Source: Paenibacillus silagei
GTDB lineage: Bacteria; Bacillota; Bacilli; Paenibacillales; Paenibacillaceae
Length of the DNA stretch: 64,000 bases
Reading direction: 5' to 3'
NCBI RefSeq assembly: GCF_017874735.1
Contig: NZ_JAGGLV010000006.1
Coordinates: 1-64,000 of the forward strand
Both the position numbers and the translations under genes were made by a program. Positions 44,813-53,046 of the stretch are shown here, one piece after another. The notes beneath the pieces were generated by a model. The model had not been told where the DNA came from, made no database searches, and saw only the letters and a list, made by a program, of their open reading frames with translations. The first letter of the stretch is position 1, and each line of letters opens with the position of its first letter.

Positions 44813-45541
44813 TTATTCATTACCCTTTTTATAAAACACTTGGATCGCTTGTCCTGCAAACTCCACCACATCAACAGGCAATAAGCTTTTATAGATGTCC
44901 AGCTTTTGTTCCAGGTACTGATTTGAATTTGACAGCTCATCTATAACTACAGGTACCCTTTCTAACAATTCTTTTAATTCTCTCTGTACTTCGTGACTTT
45001 CGGGGGTTAGTTCATTTTGGATTGCTGCTCGGAAGAAAGATAACAGTCTCCTATTCAACCTATCTAATTCGGATTGTTGAGCTTTACTTTTTGGCATTAT
45101 AGTATCTACCGTGTTTGCTGAGAAATATTGATTTAATATCACTCTTTGATCTTCTTCTAACCGGATAGAATTCATAAGTAACATAAGATCTTCAGTAGTT
45201 AAGTCACCGGCTTCATGGATTAGATTCTTGATTCTGGTTATCATATCGAGAGACTCGTTTATTCTATCTCTCTTATCGAGAAGCATGGCTTCTTGAACCT
45301 CTAACATGTCGCTAAAAGAATACTCCGGCTCTTCAAGCCTTTGTTTAATTTCGTCTAAAGGCAGGTTCAAGCTTTTGAGCAGCTGGATATTGTAGAATCT
45401 CTTCAATTCATCCCTGGTATATATTTTCTGATTGAATTCATTTCGCTTACCCGGAACAAGCAGCTCAAGTTGCTCATAATGTCTAAGTGTCCTAATCGTT
45501 GTATTGACAGCGCTGGAAAATTTCCCTATTGTAAGCTCCAA
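44813..45541 (-). CDS. MerR family transcriptional regulator
   Basis: 242 aa from a TTG at 45541, seven bases after AAGGAGGG. The winged HTH at the N-terminus reads LTIGKFSSAVNTTIRTLRHYEQLELL, typical except that the family's Tyr-Tyr-x-x-x-G-L has become HYEQLELL. The coiled region and a long C-terminal effector domain (about 120 residues, no Cys cluster) suggest a ligand other than metal. It likely controls itself and the CPBP protease gene 16 bp downstream. Confidence 0.85.
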   Translation of the reverse strand: MELTIGKFSSAVNTTIRTLRHYEQLELLVPGKRNEFNQKIYTRDELKRFYNIQLLKSLNLPLDEIKQRLEEPEYSFSDMLEVQEAMLLDKRDRINESLDMITRIKNLIHEAGDLTTEDLMLLMNSIRLEEDQRVILNQYFSANTVDTIMPKSKAQQSELDRLNRRLLSFFRAAIQNELTPESHEVQRELKELLERVPVVIDELSNSNQYLEQKLDIYKSLLPVDVVEFAGQAIQVFYKKGNE

Positions 45542-45645
45542 CGAATACCCTCCTTTGCTTTTCTCCAATAAGACCTCTTATGATGTCTATAGTAGACTGT
45601 GACGTTACGTCCTCCGCAAGTCCATCTTTAGGGAATGTTCGTTCA

Positions 45646-45767
45646 AGCAGGTCAATGGGAAAAACATACAACAAAAAATAGATGTCGATCAAATGATCCA
45701 CGGTCACCCTGTAGGCGACGGCGAGTCGGTTAATAGTCTGAGTTATCCCGATGAGCTTATGAAATAA
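45646..45767 (+). pseudogene. Decayed copy 2 of the 42614 lipoprotein gene
   Basis: Carries ATGATCCACGGTCAC and GGCGACGGCGAGTCGGTTA almost as in the intact gene. A deletion joins the CAATGGGAAAAACAT part to the CAACAAAAA part, another removes the segment after the Gly-Asp-Gly-Glu-Ser codons, and the final codons (GAGCTTATGAAATAA) persist. No start remains. Confidence 0.85.
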
Positions 45768-45814
45768 AAACTGGCATGAATTATAAATTCAGAAACAACG
45801 AAAGGATAGTGTAC

Positions 45815-46174
45815 ATGGAAAATGTATCTAATGCAGATCAATTAGAATCCATAACCTCTATGCAATCCACAGTCAAAAAACTTGAGAGCGCTTTGTCCCA
45901 AATGACTCAAAGTGGCGCCAATACTACCCTGGTAACCAAACGGCTCCATGCTGTATCCATCGGCTTAGCAGTTCTGGAAAATGTCTGGAATCAAAAGCCT
46001 CATTCATATACACCTGAAGATTTAGCAGAGGCCGGCAAGGTTCTCACTGGTTTAACCCCTTCAGTGGAGAACAGTTATGCCAAGTCAAAGGCGGGCAGTC
46101 CACAAAGAACGCTTTTGGAGCGGAGAATTAAGGCTTTGAGGCTGGCTGTTCAAGCGATTGAGGGAATTTGTTAA
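45815..46174 (+). CDS. Small helical protein, unknown
   Basis: 119 aa from the ATG at 45815, after GAAAGGA. Two long amphipathic helices (SMQSTVKKLESALSQMTQSG and ERRIKALRLAVQAIEGI) separated by a Pro-containing turn. No family recognised; no signal peptide. It directly follows lipoprotein remnant 2. Confidence 0.65.
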   Translation: MENVSNADQLESITSMQSTVKKLESALSQMTQSGANTTLVTKRLHAVSIGLAVLENVWNQKPHSYTPEDLAEAGKVLTGLTPSVENSYAKSKAGSPQRTLLERRIKALRLAVQAIEGIC

Positions 46175-46450
46175 ACTGAGAATGGTTAATCAAATAAGGA
46201 CTTAAGTTCTTTCACAAGTTATACAGCAACTAACAGTACGTATGATCCAACGCTGTTGCTGCTCGGTTGCGACAGTCTGACAGCCACATACCAAGTGGAG
46301 CCCGCTGCAGCAATGCCATGATCCCATTGATTCTCCCGTACAGAAAAATGGGCAAATGGTTATGATACTAAGGAATAGATAAGTGCGATTGAGAACGCCA
46401 ATTGAACCTAAGTTATAAAAATGCTCCAGCCAGGTTCAACTCCGCATGAA

Positions 46451-46792
46451 TCATATCGGATTGACACATAGCAGCACATCCTGCTCCTCACCCTTTTGAT
46501 CCACAATAGAAATTTGCTCAGGCGGTTTTTCCAGGCTTTTCCCTCTAACTAACAGCTGTTGTTCCCCTTCGATGGGGTACCTTCTTATATACACTCCTGA
46601 ACCGATATCCTCATACGGATACTTGTCAAAATCGCTCCAATTCAGTGCGGCTCCCTTGTCCACTAAGCTCTCTAATTCATTTAACGAAATATAGCCGCTC
46701 GTTCCTGGCTCCTTATGACTTTGGCAGGCTGTACTGAACATTAAGAGAAATAACAATGTCACTGAAAGCTTGAGGCATTTGGATAGTGTCAT
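46451..46792 (-). CDS. Small lipoprotein, unknown
   Basis: 113 aa from MTLSKCLKLSVTLLFLLMFS with lipobox STAC (Cys20). The mature part is acidic with YISLNELESLVDKGAALNW and ends DVLLCVNPI. No relationship to the 42614 lipoprotein was seen. It is AT-rich and stands alone. Confidence 0.65.
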   Translation of the reverse strand: MTLSKCLKLSVTLLFLLMFSTACQSHKEPGTSGYISLNELESLVDKGAALNWSDFDKYPYEDIGSGVYIRRYPIEGEQQLLVRGKSLEKPPEQISIVDQKGEEQDVLLCVNPI

Positions 46793-46977
46793 ACAATCCC
46801 TCCAGGTTCTTATCATTCCACTGGTAATCTTAGGGATAATTATATCGTAATTTAAACAAGGAAGTCATAAAAACCGCCATATTAAATTCACTCCGGCCTT
46901 GAGTAAAGCTTTTCAATCAAATGATTTCTATACAATTCAAGAGATTGCTGAGGTGGAACTCGTTAATACATTAACTT

Positions 46978-47021
46978 AAAAAGGATGTTAAGAGTGTATG
47001 CACACTCTTAACATCCTTTTT
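46978..47021. terminator. Perfect 20-bp hairpin, bidirectional terminator
   Basis: AAAAAGGATGTTAAGAGTGT and its complement around a 4-base loop, with T runs on both sides. Located 8 bp past the stop of the 47029 gene. Confidence 0.9.
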
Positions 47022-47028
47022 ACTATCT

Positions 47029-47556
47029 TCACTTCACTTCAGTCCCATAGCTCTCCTTCCAATGCTCCAGCCACTGCGAATAATCCAGCCCTTTGATCTC
47101 CTTCAGCGTCTTCCCTTCGATGGAGTACTCTCCGCCGGCCACGATGAGATTCTTGATTATGCTTAGCGGACCCGAGGTTCCGCCTATGACCTCATGATCT
47201 GCAAGCATGACATTTACGGCAATCCTGTATTCGTCCGGGGGATATTGCTGTTCCAGGGGATGATTCTCTACGAGGAATCGGTAAGTTATGATTTTTTTGC
47301 CGAAATAGGCATCAGGTTCTTGCTTCTGCACCGACCAGAGCTGCATGTAATCCAGATTCTCAAACATGGTCTGATCCAATGTGTATTGGGCAACTTCTCC
47401 TGCAGGGTCAACGATCCTGTAACCAAGAGTCTCAACATATCTGGCGGCGATTTGCTCGTCAGTCTCACCTTCGGCGGCGCCCCCCTTGTTGCTGCATCCC
47501 ATTATGGCCAGCAGTGCCAGACTAAGCATTAGGAATAATCCTATGAGCCGGTTCAT
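47029..47556 (-). CDS. Lipoprotein, DUF4830-like
   Basis: 175 aa with a lipobox (LLAIMGC, Cys21). The mature part has EQIAARYVETLGYRIVDPAG near 33-52 and ends WLEHWKESYGTEVK, resembling small DUF4830-type lipoproteins of Bacillales. Role unknown. It lies 16 bp downstream of the 47573 gene and is probably co-transcribed with it. Confidence 0.68.
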   Translation of the reverse strand: MNRLIGLFLMLSLALLAIMGCSNKGGAAEGETDEQIAARYVETLGYRIVDPAGEVAQYTLDQTMFENLDYMQLWSVQKQEPDAYFGKKIITYRFLVENHPLEQQYPPDEYRIAVNVMLADHEVIGGTSGPLSIIKNLIVAGGEYSIEGKTLKEIKGLDYSQWLEHWKESYGTEVK

Positions 47557-47572
47557 TCGTTTCGTCCCAATC

Positions 47573-48337
47573 TCATTGCAATACGTCTGAGGCTCTTCTT
47601 CTCTGGACAGCGGAGATTACAAGCGGGACAGCAAAGACAAGAGATAGTCCGAACAGGACAATAGCTGTAATTAAAGAGTTATGCCCTCCGTCAGAAGAAG
47701 CGGCATGATGGCCACCACCCACCAGGATTGCCCCTTCATTGGAATTGCGGTTCATAGAATTCAAGGCATCTGCCGATTCGCTAACCGCATCCCTAACCTC
47801 TGAAGGACTGATATTCTGCTCATTCGTTAAATCAATATAGGTCTCGTTAACCTCATTGTTTATATAGAGATAATCCAGCTCGTAGCGTTTGTCGTCAATA
47901 AGCTCTACAGTGCCCTTTCCGGCATACTCTGCTTCCAGCCGCTTCACGGTGTTGTCAAAATCATTATGATTACTGATGTTATAGATGGTCCATGCCCCTG
48001 ACTCCAGTGTAGCTTCGATCACTCCAACCTGGGCCTCTTCCAGATAAAGAGGAAATTTATAACCTGCCATTTCATGTGAAATGGAGTTGTCATGGACATT
48101 CAACTGGTAATAGGGGATTCCTTCCCCCAGAGTGGCCTCATGAAAGCTTGTTTTGCCCGTACCATGAAAGTTATCCTTCTGGGCTTCAAGGCTATCCGCA
48201 TAATACTCTTTATATTCCTGCTCAATGGCCCCTTTGATCTCTGCCCCAGCCTTCTCAAGACCAGAATCGGCATATGCCGCATTTCCAGCCAGTGATAGAG
48301 CCAGGACAGCGGTTAATAGCAACGCACGAATTTTCAA
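47573..48337 (-). CDS. Secreted membrane-anchored protein, unknown
   Basis: 254 aa with a Sec signal peptide (cleavage near AYA-DSG), an extracytoplasmic domain of about 190 residues, a Gly/His/Ser-rich stretch (GGGHHAASSDGGHN) and a C-terminal helix at about 221-243 followed by QRRRASDVLQ, so it is anchored with the tail inside. No catalytic motif was seen. It is 40 bp downstream of the cysteine protease gene and upstream of a lipoprotein gene, all in one direction. Confidence 0.75.
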   Translation of the reverse strand: MKIRALLLTAVLALSLAGNAAYADSGLEKAGAEIKGAIEQEYKEYYADSLEAQKDNFHGTGKTSFHEATLGEGIPYYQLNVHDNSISHEMAGYKFPLYLEEAQVGVIEATLESGAWTIYNISNHNDFDNTVKRLEAEYAGKGTVELIDDKRYELDYLYINNEVNETYIDLTNEQNISPSEVRDAVSESADALNSMNRNSNEGAILVGGGHHAASSDGGHNSLITAIVLFGLSLVFAVPLVISAVQRRRASDVLQ

Positions 48338-48377
48338 AAAAAGCCCTCCAATTGTTGTTTGTATTAGATCATTAATT

Positions 48378-48938
48378 TCAATTAATATTGTTTACTGTAT
48401 TAACCCACTTATAAGTGGAATTGCTCTTGAACGTAGAATAGCCTTGAACGTTGCTCGAACCATCTGCCGGATCAATATAATATAAGTTCTGAATATTGTT
48501 AGTGGTGTTGTAGTAATACCCTTTAACTACAAAGGCATGGCCAATACTCGAGCCAGCCTTGCTCGTGAACGCAAGAACATTGGAGTAATTATCTATATTG
48601 CTGACTAAACTATTGTACGACGGCACACTTAGTGATGCAGATGAGCTTACGCCATAGGCGGCAAGTCCTGCCTGGGCATCGTAGACCGTCCCGGCCGTGT
48701 CCATGTATATGCCCTTTGCAGCCTTCACTATATTTTGCTGGGTGGCGCTGGATTTCCCCAGATATTGTCCAGCCATGCTGGATACAGCCGCCCAGCACAG
48801 ATAGCTGCCCTGTTGTACTTGGGAGGTTACGTCATGAATACGGGCTCCAGAAGCGGCGTATACGCTGCCTGCAAATAGAGAAGCGGAGATTATCGAACTA
48901 AACAGAATTGACAGCGATTTCAATTTCATTTTTTTCAC
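48378..48938 (-). CDS. Secreted papain-like cysteine protease (C39/C70 fold)
   Basis: 186 aa from a GTG at 48938, nine bases after AGAGGGA; an ATG three codons later is the alternative. Signal peptide to about AYA/AAS. The catalytic Cys48 lies in QGSYLCWAAVSSMAGQYLG, His134 in IGHAFVVKGY and Asp156 in LYYIDPADG, a complete triad. It resembles the AvrRpt2/staphopain-like secreted proteases. No propeptide is obvious. First gene of a probable three-gene unit with the anchored protein and lipoprotein downstream. Confidence 0.83.
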   Translation of the reverse strand: MKKMKLKSLSILFSSIISASLFAGSVYAASGARIHDVTSQVQQGSYLCWAAVSSMAGQYLGKSSATQQNIVKAAKGIYMDTAGTVYDAQAGLAAYGVSSSASLSVPSYNSLVSNIDNYSNVLAFTSKAGSSIGHAFVVKGYYYNTTNNIQNLYYIDPADGSSNVQGYSTFKSNSTYKWVNTVNNIN

Positions 48939-49162
48939 TTTTTCAAATCCCTCTTGGAGTATTGATCTATCGGCCGACAGAACTGTAGATAATACTATCA
49001 TAAAATACTATATTTGGAATATCTATATTAAAGCTTTTATATTGATAATCATAGATTTAACAGTCCGCCAAAAGCTTATTTTCAGCTTGTCTCATCAGAT
49101 TTAAGTATACATCTTGTGCAGTGAGTTAACTAGACGTATACTTCTAGTAAGGGGGCGATGAG

Positions 49163-50353
49163 ATGAGCAGAATGAAGAAAATCACGATATTTACGGGTAT
49201 TGGATTGTTGAGCGTTGTTGTCATTTCCATTCTTGCGGTCAATGCTTTTGTAATCCAAAGACCGGTCACTACAACACCTGTCATCGCAGAAGCGAAGCCT
49301 TACGAATGGAATAAGGTGAAGCTGGGCGGGAATACCCTTTCCAGTGATGGATCGGAGTATTTCATCTGGACTAAGAGCGGTGAGAGCAACAACTGGATCA
49401 TCTTCTTTTCCGGCGGCGGGGTCAGCTGGGATGCCCGGAGCGCTGCCCACCCCATTAAAATTATGAACTTTATTAAAGGCGGGGATACAGGCAACTATTT
49501 CGCTGACATTCCGTTCTATATGCTGACTTTGCTGGGCGGGATGATGGATACGGACAAACCGGATAATCCTTTTCACGGCTGGAATGTGGTCTACCTCCCT
49601 TATTCCACAGGTGACTTCCACATTGGTAACCGCGCCGCTACGTATTCGCGTGAGGACGGGAGCACCTTCACCATGCGGTATAACGGGCGTACTAATGTGC
49701 GCAGCAGCCTTGACTGGATCTATGCGAACGTGGCTAAGCCAGATAAGCTGCTGATTGCAGGCGAAAGTGCTGGCGGATTCGGGTCAGCCTTCTGGGCGCC
49801 CGAGATTGCTTCACATTACCGGGATTCCGAGATCTTCCAATATGCGGACAGCTCCTTCCTGAAGTCAGACAAGTGGCCGCAGGTGATGAAGCAGGAATGG
49901 GACTCGGATTTCACTGCAACCTTCGGGTATGCGCCGGAGGCAGATATCATCGGGGCTGCTTTTCGCGCGAATGGCAGGCTGCTGCCTGCAGGTACGGTAC
50001 TTTTACAAGCCTACTCGGTATATGATGAGATCCTAATCCACTTTCAGAACAAGATTAACGATTACAACGGACCACGGGACCAGAAACTCATTAAAGAGTG
50101 GTCAGAGGAAATGCGGCAATCAGTAGCTGCTCTAGCGGCAACGGTTCCTAATTATTATTACTATCTGACGGATTACGGACTGAACGCTGAGAACGGGACA
50201 ACCCCGCACACTTTTTCCACCCGGGAGACCTTCTATCAGGCGGAGCAGGATGGTGTGAAGCTTGTGAAGTGGCTGGGGGAGGCGGTCAATCAGCAGAAGC
50301 GCTATTCGGTAGGCAGCGAGTTCTTGGGGACAACAGCACCTGCTCAGGAGTAG
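49163..50353 (+). CDS. Pectinacetylesterase-family hydrolase
   Basis: 396 aa with an N-terminal membrane anchor or signal (ITIFTGIGLLSVVVISILAV). The alpha/beta hydrolase core has FFSGGGVSWD, YLPYSTGDFHIGN (the family's Y-C/S-x-G-D-x-H-x-G) and the nucleophile elbow IAGESAGGFGS with Ser202. The family removes acetyl from pectin; bacterial members may act on other acyl glycans. Read with GGGGGCG just before the start, a weak ribosome site. 46 bp upstream of the TetR gene. Confidence 0.85.
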   Translation: MSRMKKITIFTGIGLLSVVVISILAVNAFVIQRPVTTTPVIAEAKPYEWNKVKLGGNTLSSDGSEYFIWTKSGESNNWIIFFSGGGVSWDARSAAHPIKIMNFIKGGDTGNYFADIPFYMLTLLGGMMDTDKPDNPFHGWNVVYLPYSTGDFHIGNRAATYSREDGSTFTMRYNGRTNVRSSLDWIYANVAKPDKLLIAGESAGGFGSAFWAPEIASHYRDSEIFQYADSSFLKSDKWPQVMKQEWDSDFTATFGYAPEADIIGAAFRANGRLLPAGTVLLQAYSVYDEILIHFQNKINDYNGPRDQKLIKEWSEEMRQSVAALAATVPNYYYYLTDYGLNAENGTTPHTFSTRETFYQAEQDGVKLVKWLGEAVNQQKRYSVGSEFLGTTAPAQE

Positions 50354-50399
50354 CTTTTGCAGCAGCGGTATTTTCGCAGGAAGATAGGAGAGAAGATCA

Positions 50400-51017
50400 T
50401 TGAATTTACGTGAAAAGCAAATGCAAATGACCAAAGAGCTCATTAAGGAGGCCGCGCTGGGCCTATTCTGTACTCAGGGGATCGAACGGACGGATATGGC
50501 ACAGATCGCCGGACAAGCCGGTGTCTCCCGCCGCACGTTGTACCTTCATTATAAGGACAAGGAAGATTTAGCCGCTAAGCTCTATGTGGATAATCTGGAG
50601 CGGATGTTTGGCAGGCTGCTGTTTGATTTCGATTTTGCCCGGCCTGTTCCCTCCCTGGAGAAGATTCTGGATCAATACCTGGCATTAAAAGATCATCACG
50701 AGGCACTGATCTATTATGATGCTATTTTTGGAGTGTATTATAGCACCCTGTCCAAGGATCCGGCGGAGCTTCCTGATTTCAAGAGAGCTATGGAGGTCTG
50801 GTATTCCCGGTACATCAACCTTGAGACAGCAGCGGTGGCTCCAGAGTATCAAAAAAAGTGGCTGGATCTTCTGCAGAAGTCCACCCACCTGTATTTCATG
50901 TATTTACAAAAAGCCGTTATTCTGTCTCATCAGCGGGGCGGTTCCGTTACGGAGGAAGACCGGGCAGCGGACCGGCAATTCAAGGATTTCATTATGGCTG
51001 GCGTGCGGGCAACCTGA
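50400..51017 (+). CDS. TetR family transcriptional regulator
   Basis: 205 aa with a TTG start after AGGAG. The N-terminal HTH reads LGLFCTQGIERTDMAQIAGQ and GVSRRTLYLHYKDKEDLAAK, standard TetR. The C-terminal ligand domain is unassigned. It lies just after the pectinacetylesterase-like gene and may control it. Its last 26 bp overlap the convergent sensor kinase gene tail to tail. Confidence 0.9.
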   Translation: MNLREKQMQMTKELIKEAALGLFCTQGIERTDMAQIAGQAGVSRRTLYLHYKDKEDLAAKLYVDNLERMFGRLLFDFDFARPVPSLEKILDQYLALKDHHEALIYYDAIFGVYYSTLSKDPAELPDFKRAMEVWYSRYINLETAAVAPEYQKKWLDLLQKSTHLYFMYLQKAVILSHQRGGSVTEEDRAADRQFKDFIMAGVRAT

Positions 51018-52350
51018 CGATAATCGTTGTTCCCTCTTTTACCGCACCGTCCAGCTCAATACTGCCCTGATGCAGGGAGACGATTTTTGAGACAATTGCC
51101 AGTCCCAGGCCGTTCCCGTTATTACTTCCATTCCGCGACTTGTCTATCGTATAGAATCTTTGGAATACGGCACCCCACTCTTCCGGGGAGATCCCGATGC
51201 CACTATCGCTGATCGTGACCGCAACTTCTGCTGCACTGTGGTCTATACGGATGCGGATCTTTCCGCCTTCAGGCGTGAACTTGATGCTGTTGCCCAGCAG
51301 ATTCATCCACACCTGCTTCAGCTGATCTTCATCGCCATTGATATAGACCGCTTCCGGCAGCTCCAGATCGATAACGATGCTTCGGGCTGACCATTGCGGC
51401 TCACAGGTCACCACGATGGTTCTAATCTGCTCATCAAGCCGGAAGGAGACTGCCGAGAAGGGGTGATGCTCGGAATCCAGGGAAGCCAGCTTCAGCAGAT
51501 TATCACTCAGCCGTGACAGACGTCCACTCTCCGCAATGATGATATCCAGATAGTCCTTACGCTCCTCTTCCGCAATCAAATCATTGTTCTGCAGCGCCTT
51601 GGCAAAACCCGAAATGGAGGTAAGCGGTGTCTGGATTTCATGGGAGACATTAGAGACGAAATCCTGCCTCATCTGCTCCAGCTGCTTCAGTTCTCCCGCC
51701 ATCTCCACATAGCTCTGTGTCAGCTCTCCGATCTCGTCTACACGGTTCATTCTGAGATCCACTTCGAAATCACCTTTGGCCAGTCTTCGGGTGGCATTCG
51801 TCAAAGCCTTAATCGGCTCCACCAGGTATCTGGCAGCAATAAGAATGCTTACACTTCCCAGCAACAGCACGAGCAGCAGCACAAAGAGTACCAGACGGTT
51901 GACGATATGTTCGTTCTCGGCTGAGTACTGCAGGAACATCGCACGCCACTCCCCCTTGAGCATAAAGGGCATTCCAATGAACGTATCATTATCTTCCGTG
52001 GAAGAACGATAGACCTTCCCCTGCAACACTTGCCGGACAGCCCCGGGACTGATGGTAACAGCCGGACTATCCGCGAGCCCATAGAAAGTATGTTCCCCCG
52101 ACTGGTCGTACAAATGGATAGGATGCGCCGATACCTTAACCATACTATTCAGGAACTCATCCGTATCTTCAGGCCTGGCATCATCATAGCGGTGAATGAT
52201 CTCCCTGCCCACTGTAATCATCTCGTTCTGTCCCTCATAGCTTATTTGCTTCTGAAATACATACAAGCCGATGAAAAAGGAACAAATCAGACTAAAGACA
52301 ATAATGCCGAGAAATGTGAGAATGACCCGAACATACAGTGTCTTGATCAT
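50992..52350 (-). CDS. Two-component sensor histidine kinase
   Basis: 452 aa. Two membrane helices (about 8-32 and 151-173) frame an extracytoplasmic sensor domain; HAMP at about 174-226, phosphoacceptor His237 in SNVSHEIQTPLTS, and the ATPase with NLLGNSIKFTPEGG, DSGIGI and NGNGLGLAI. The ligand is unknown. Its start overlaps the response regulator stop (ATGA), so the two are coupled. Confidence 0.94.
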   Translation of the reverse strand: MIKTLYVRVILTFLGIIVFSLICSFFIGLYVFQKQISYEGQNEMITVGREIIHRYDDARPEDTDEFLNSMVKVSAHPIHLYDQSGEHTFYGLADSPAVTISPGAVRQVLQGKVYRSSTEDNDTFIGMPFMLKGEWRAMFLQYSAENEHIVNRLVLFVLLLVLLLGSVSILIAARYLVEPIKALTNATRRLAKGDFEVDLRMNRVDEIGELTQSYVEMAGELKQLEQMRQDFVSNVSHEIQTPLTSISGFAKALQNNDLIAEEERKDYLDIIIAESGRLSRLSDNLLKLASLDSEHHPFSAVSFRLDEQIRTIVVTCEPQWSARSIVIDLELPEAVYINGDEDQLKQVWMNLLGNSIKFTPEGGKIRIRIDHSAAEVAVTISDSGIGISPEEWGAVFQRFYTIDKSRNGSNNGNGLGLAIVSKIVSLHQGSIELDGAVKEGTTIIVRLPARQP

Positions 52351-53024
52351 GACTCAGGGATCAGGCGGTAGCCCAGACCGCGGGCAGTTTCGATATGAAA
52401 ACCCTCGCCATTGCCGCTGAATTTCTCTCTCAGCCGGCTGACATGCACATCCACAGTCCGGCCGTCCCCTTCATAATTGAGTCCCCAGATTTGCTGGATC
52501 AGCTGTTCTCTGGTGAAGATCTGCCTGGGGTGGCTGACCAGCAAAAACAGAAGATCAAATTCCTTCAAAGGTAACGTGACCGGCATGCCACCGCGTGTAA
52601 CCTGAAAAGTCCGGCGGTTAAGCACCACATTGCCAAGCTGTACGGACTGGGAAGTGACAACCAGTGAGCGTTTGAGCAGTGCTTTTACCCGCATGACCAG
52701 CTCAACCGGATCAAAGGGCTTGGTCAGATAATCGTCCGTTCCGAGCTGAAAGCCTTTCACTTTGTGGGCCGATTCCGCTTTGGCTGTCACCATGAGAAGG
52801 GGCAGGTTGGCATCCGTACGCCGGATTTCCCGGCACAGCTCCCAGCCGTTCAGTCCCGGCATCATAATATCCAGAATCACAAGATCGACATGCGAGTTCT
52901 CAATGATGGACATCGCCTTGGTGCCATCCCCTGCTTCTTCGAGGTCGAACCCTTCTTTGCGCAGATATAGAGACATTAGCTTCCGGATATTGTCATCATC
53001 ATCCGCGATCAGTATAGTAGCCAC
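52347..53024 (-). CDS. OmpR-family response regulator
   Basis: 225 aa from a GTG at 53024, six bases after AGAAGG. Receiver domain with ILIADDDDN, phosphorylated Asp52 (LVILDIMMPG) and Lys in YLTKPFDP; winged-helix DNA-binding domain from about 128 (LKEFDLLFLLVSHPRQIFTR to HIETARGLGYRL). It lies 23 bp after the beta-lactamase-fold gene, suggesting the three form one operon. Confidence 0.95.
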   Translation of the reverse strand: MATILIADDDDNIRKLMSLYLRKEGFDLEEAGDGTKAMSIIENSHVDLVILDIMMPGLNGWELCREIRRTDANLPLLMVTAKAESAHKVKGFQLGTDDYLTKPFDPVELVMRVKALLKRSLVVTSQSVQLGNVVLNRRTFQVTRGGMPVTLPLKEFDLLFLLVSHPRQIFTREQLIQQIWGLNYEGDGRTVDVHVSRLREKFSGNGEGFHIETARGLGYRLIPES

Positions 53025-53046
53025 GATCATCCTTCTCTCTTAAGCG

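Noticed and set aside
45492..45707. 71-aa minus-strand open frame
   Set aside because: Overlaps the MerR start and lipoprotein remnant; no ribosome site.
46175..46450. Possible remnant reading SYTATNSTYDPTLLLLGC
   Set aside because: Too short and unrecognised to call a pseudogene.
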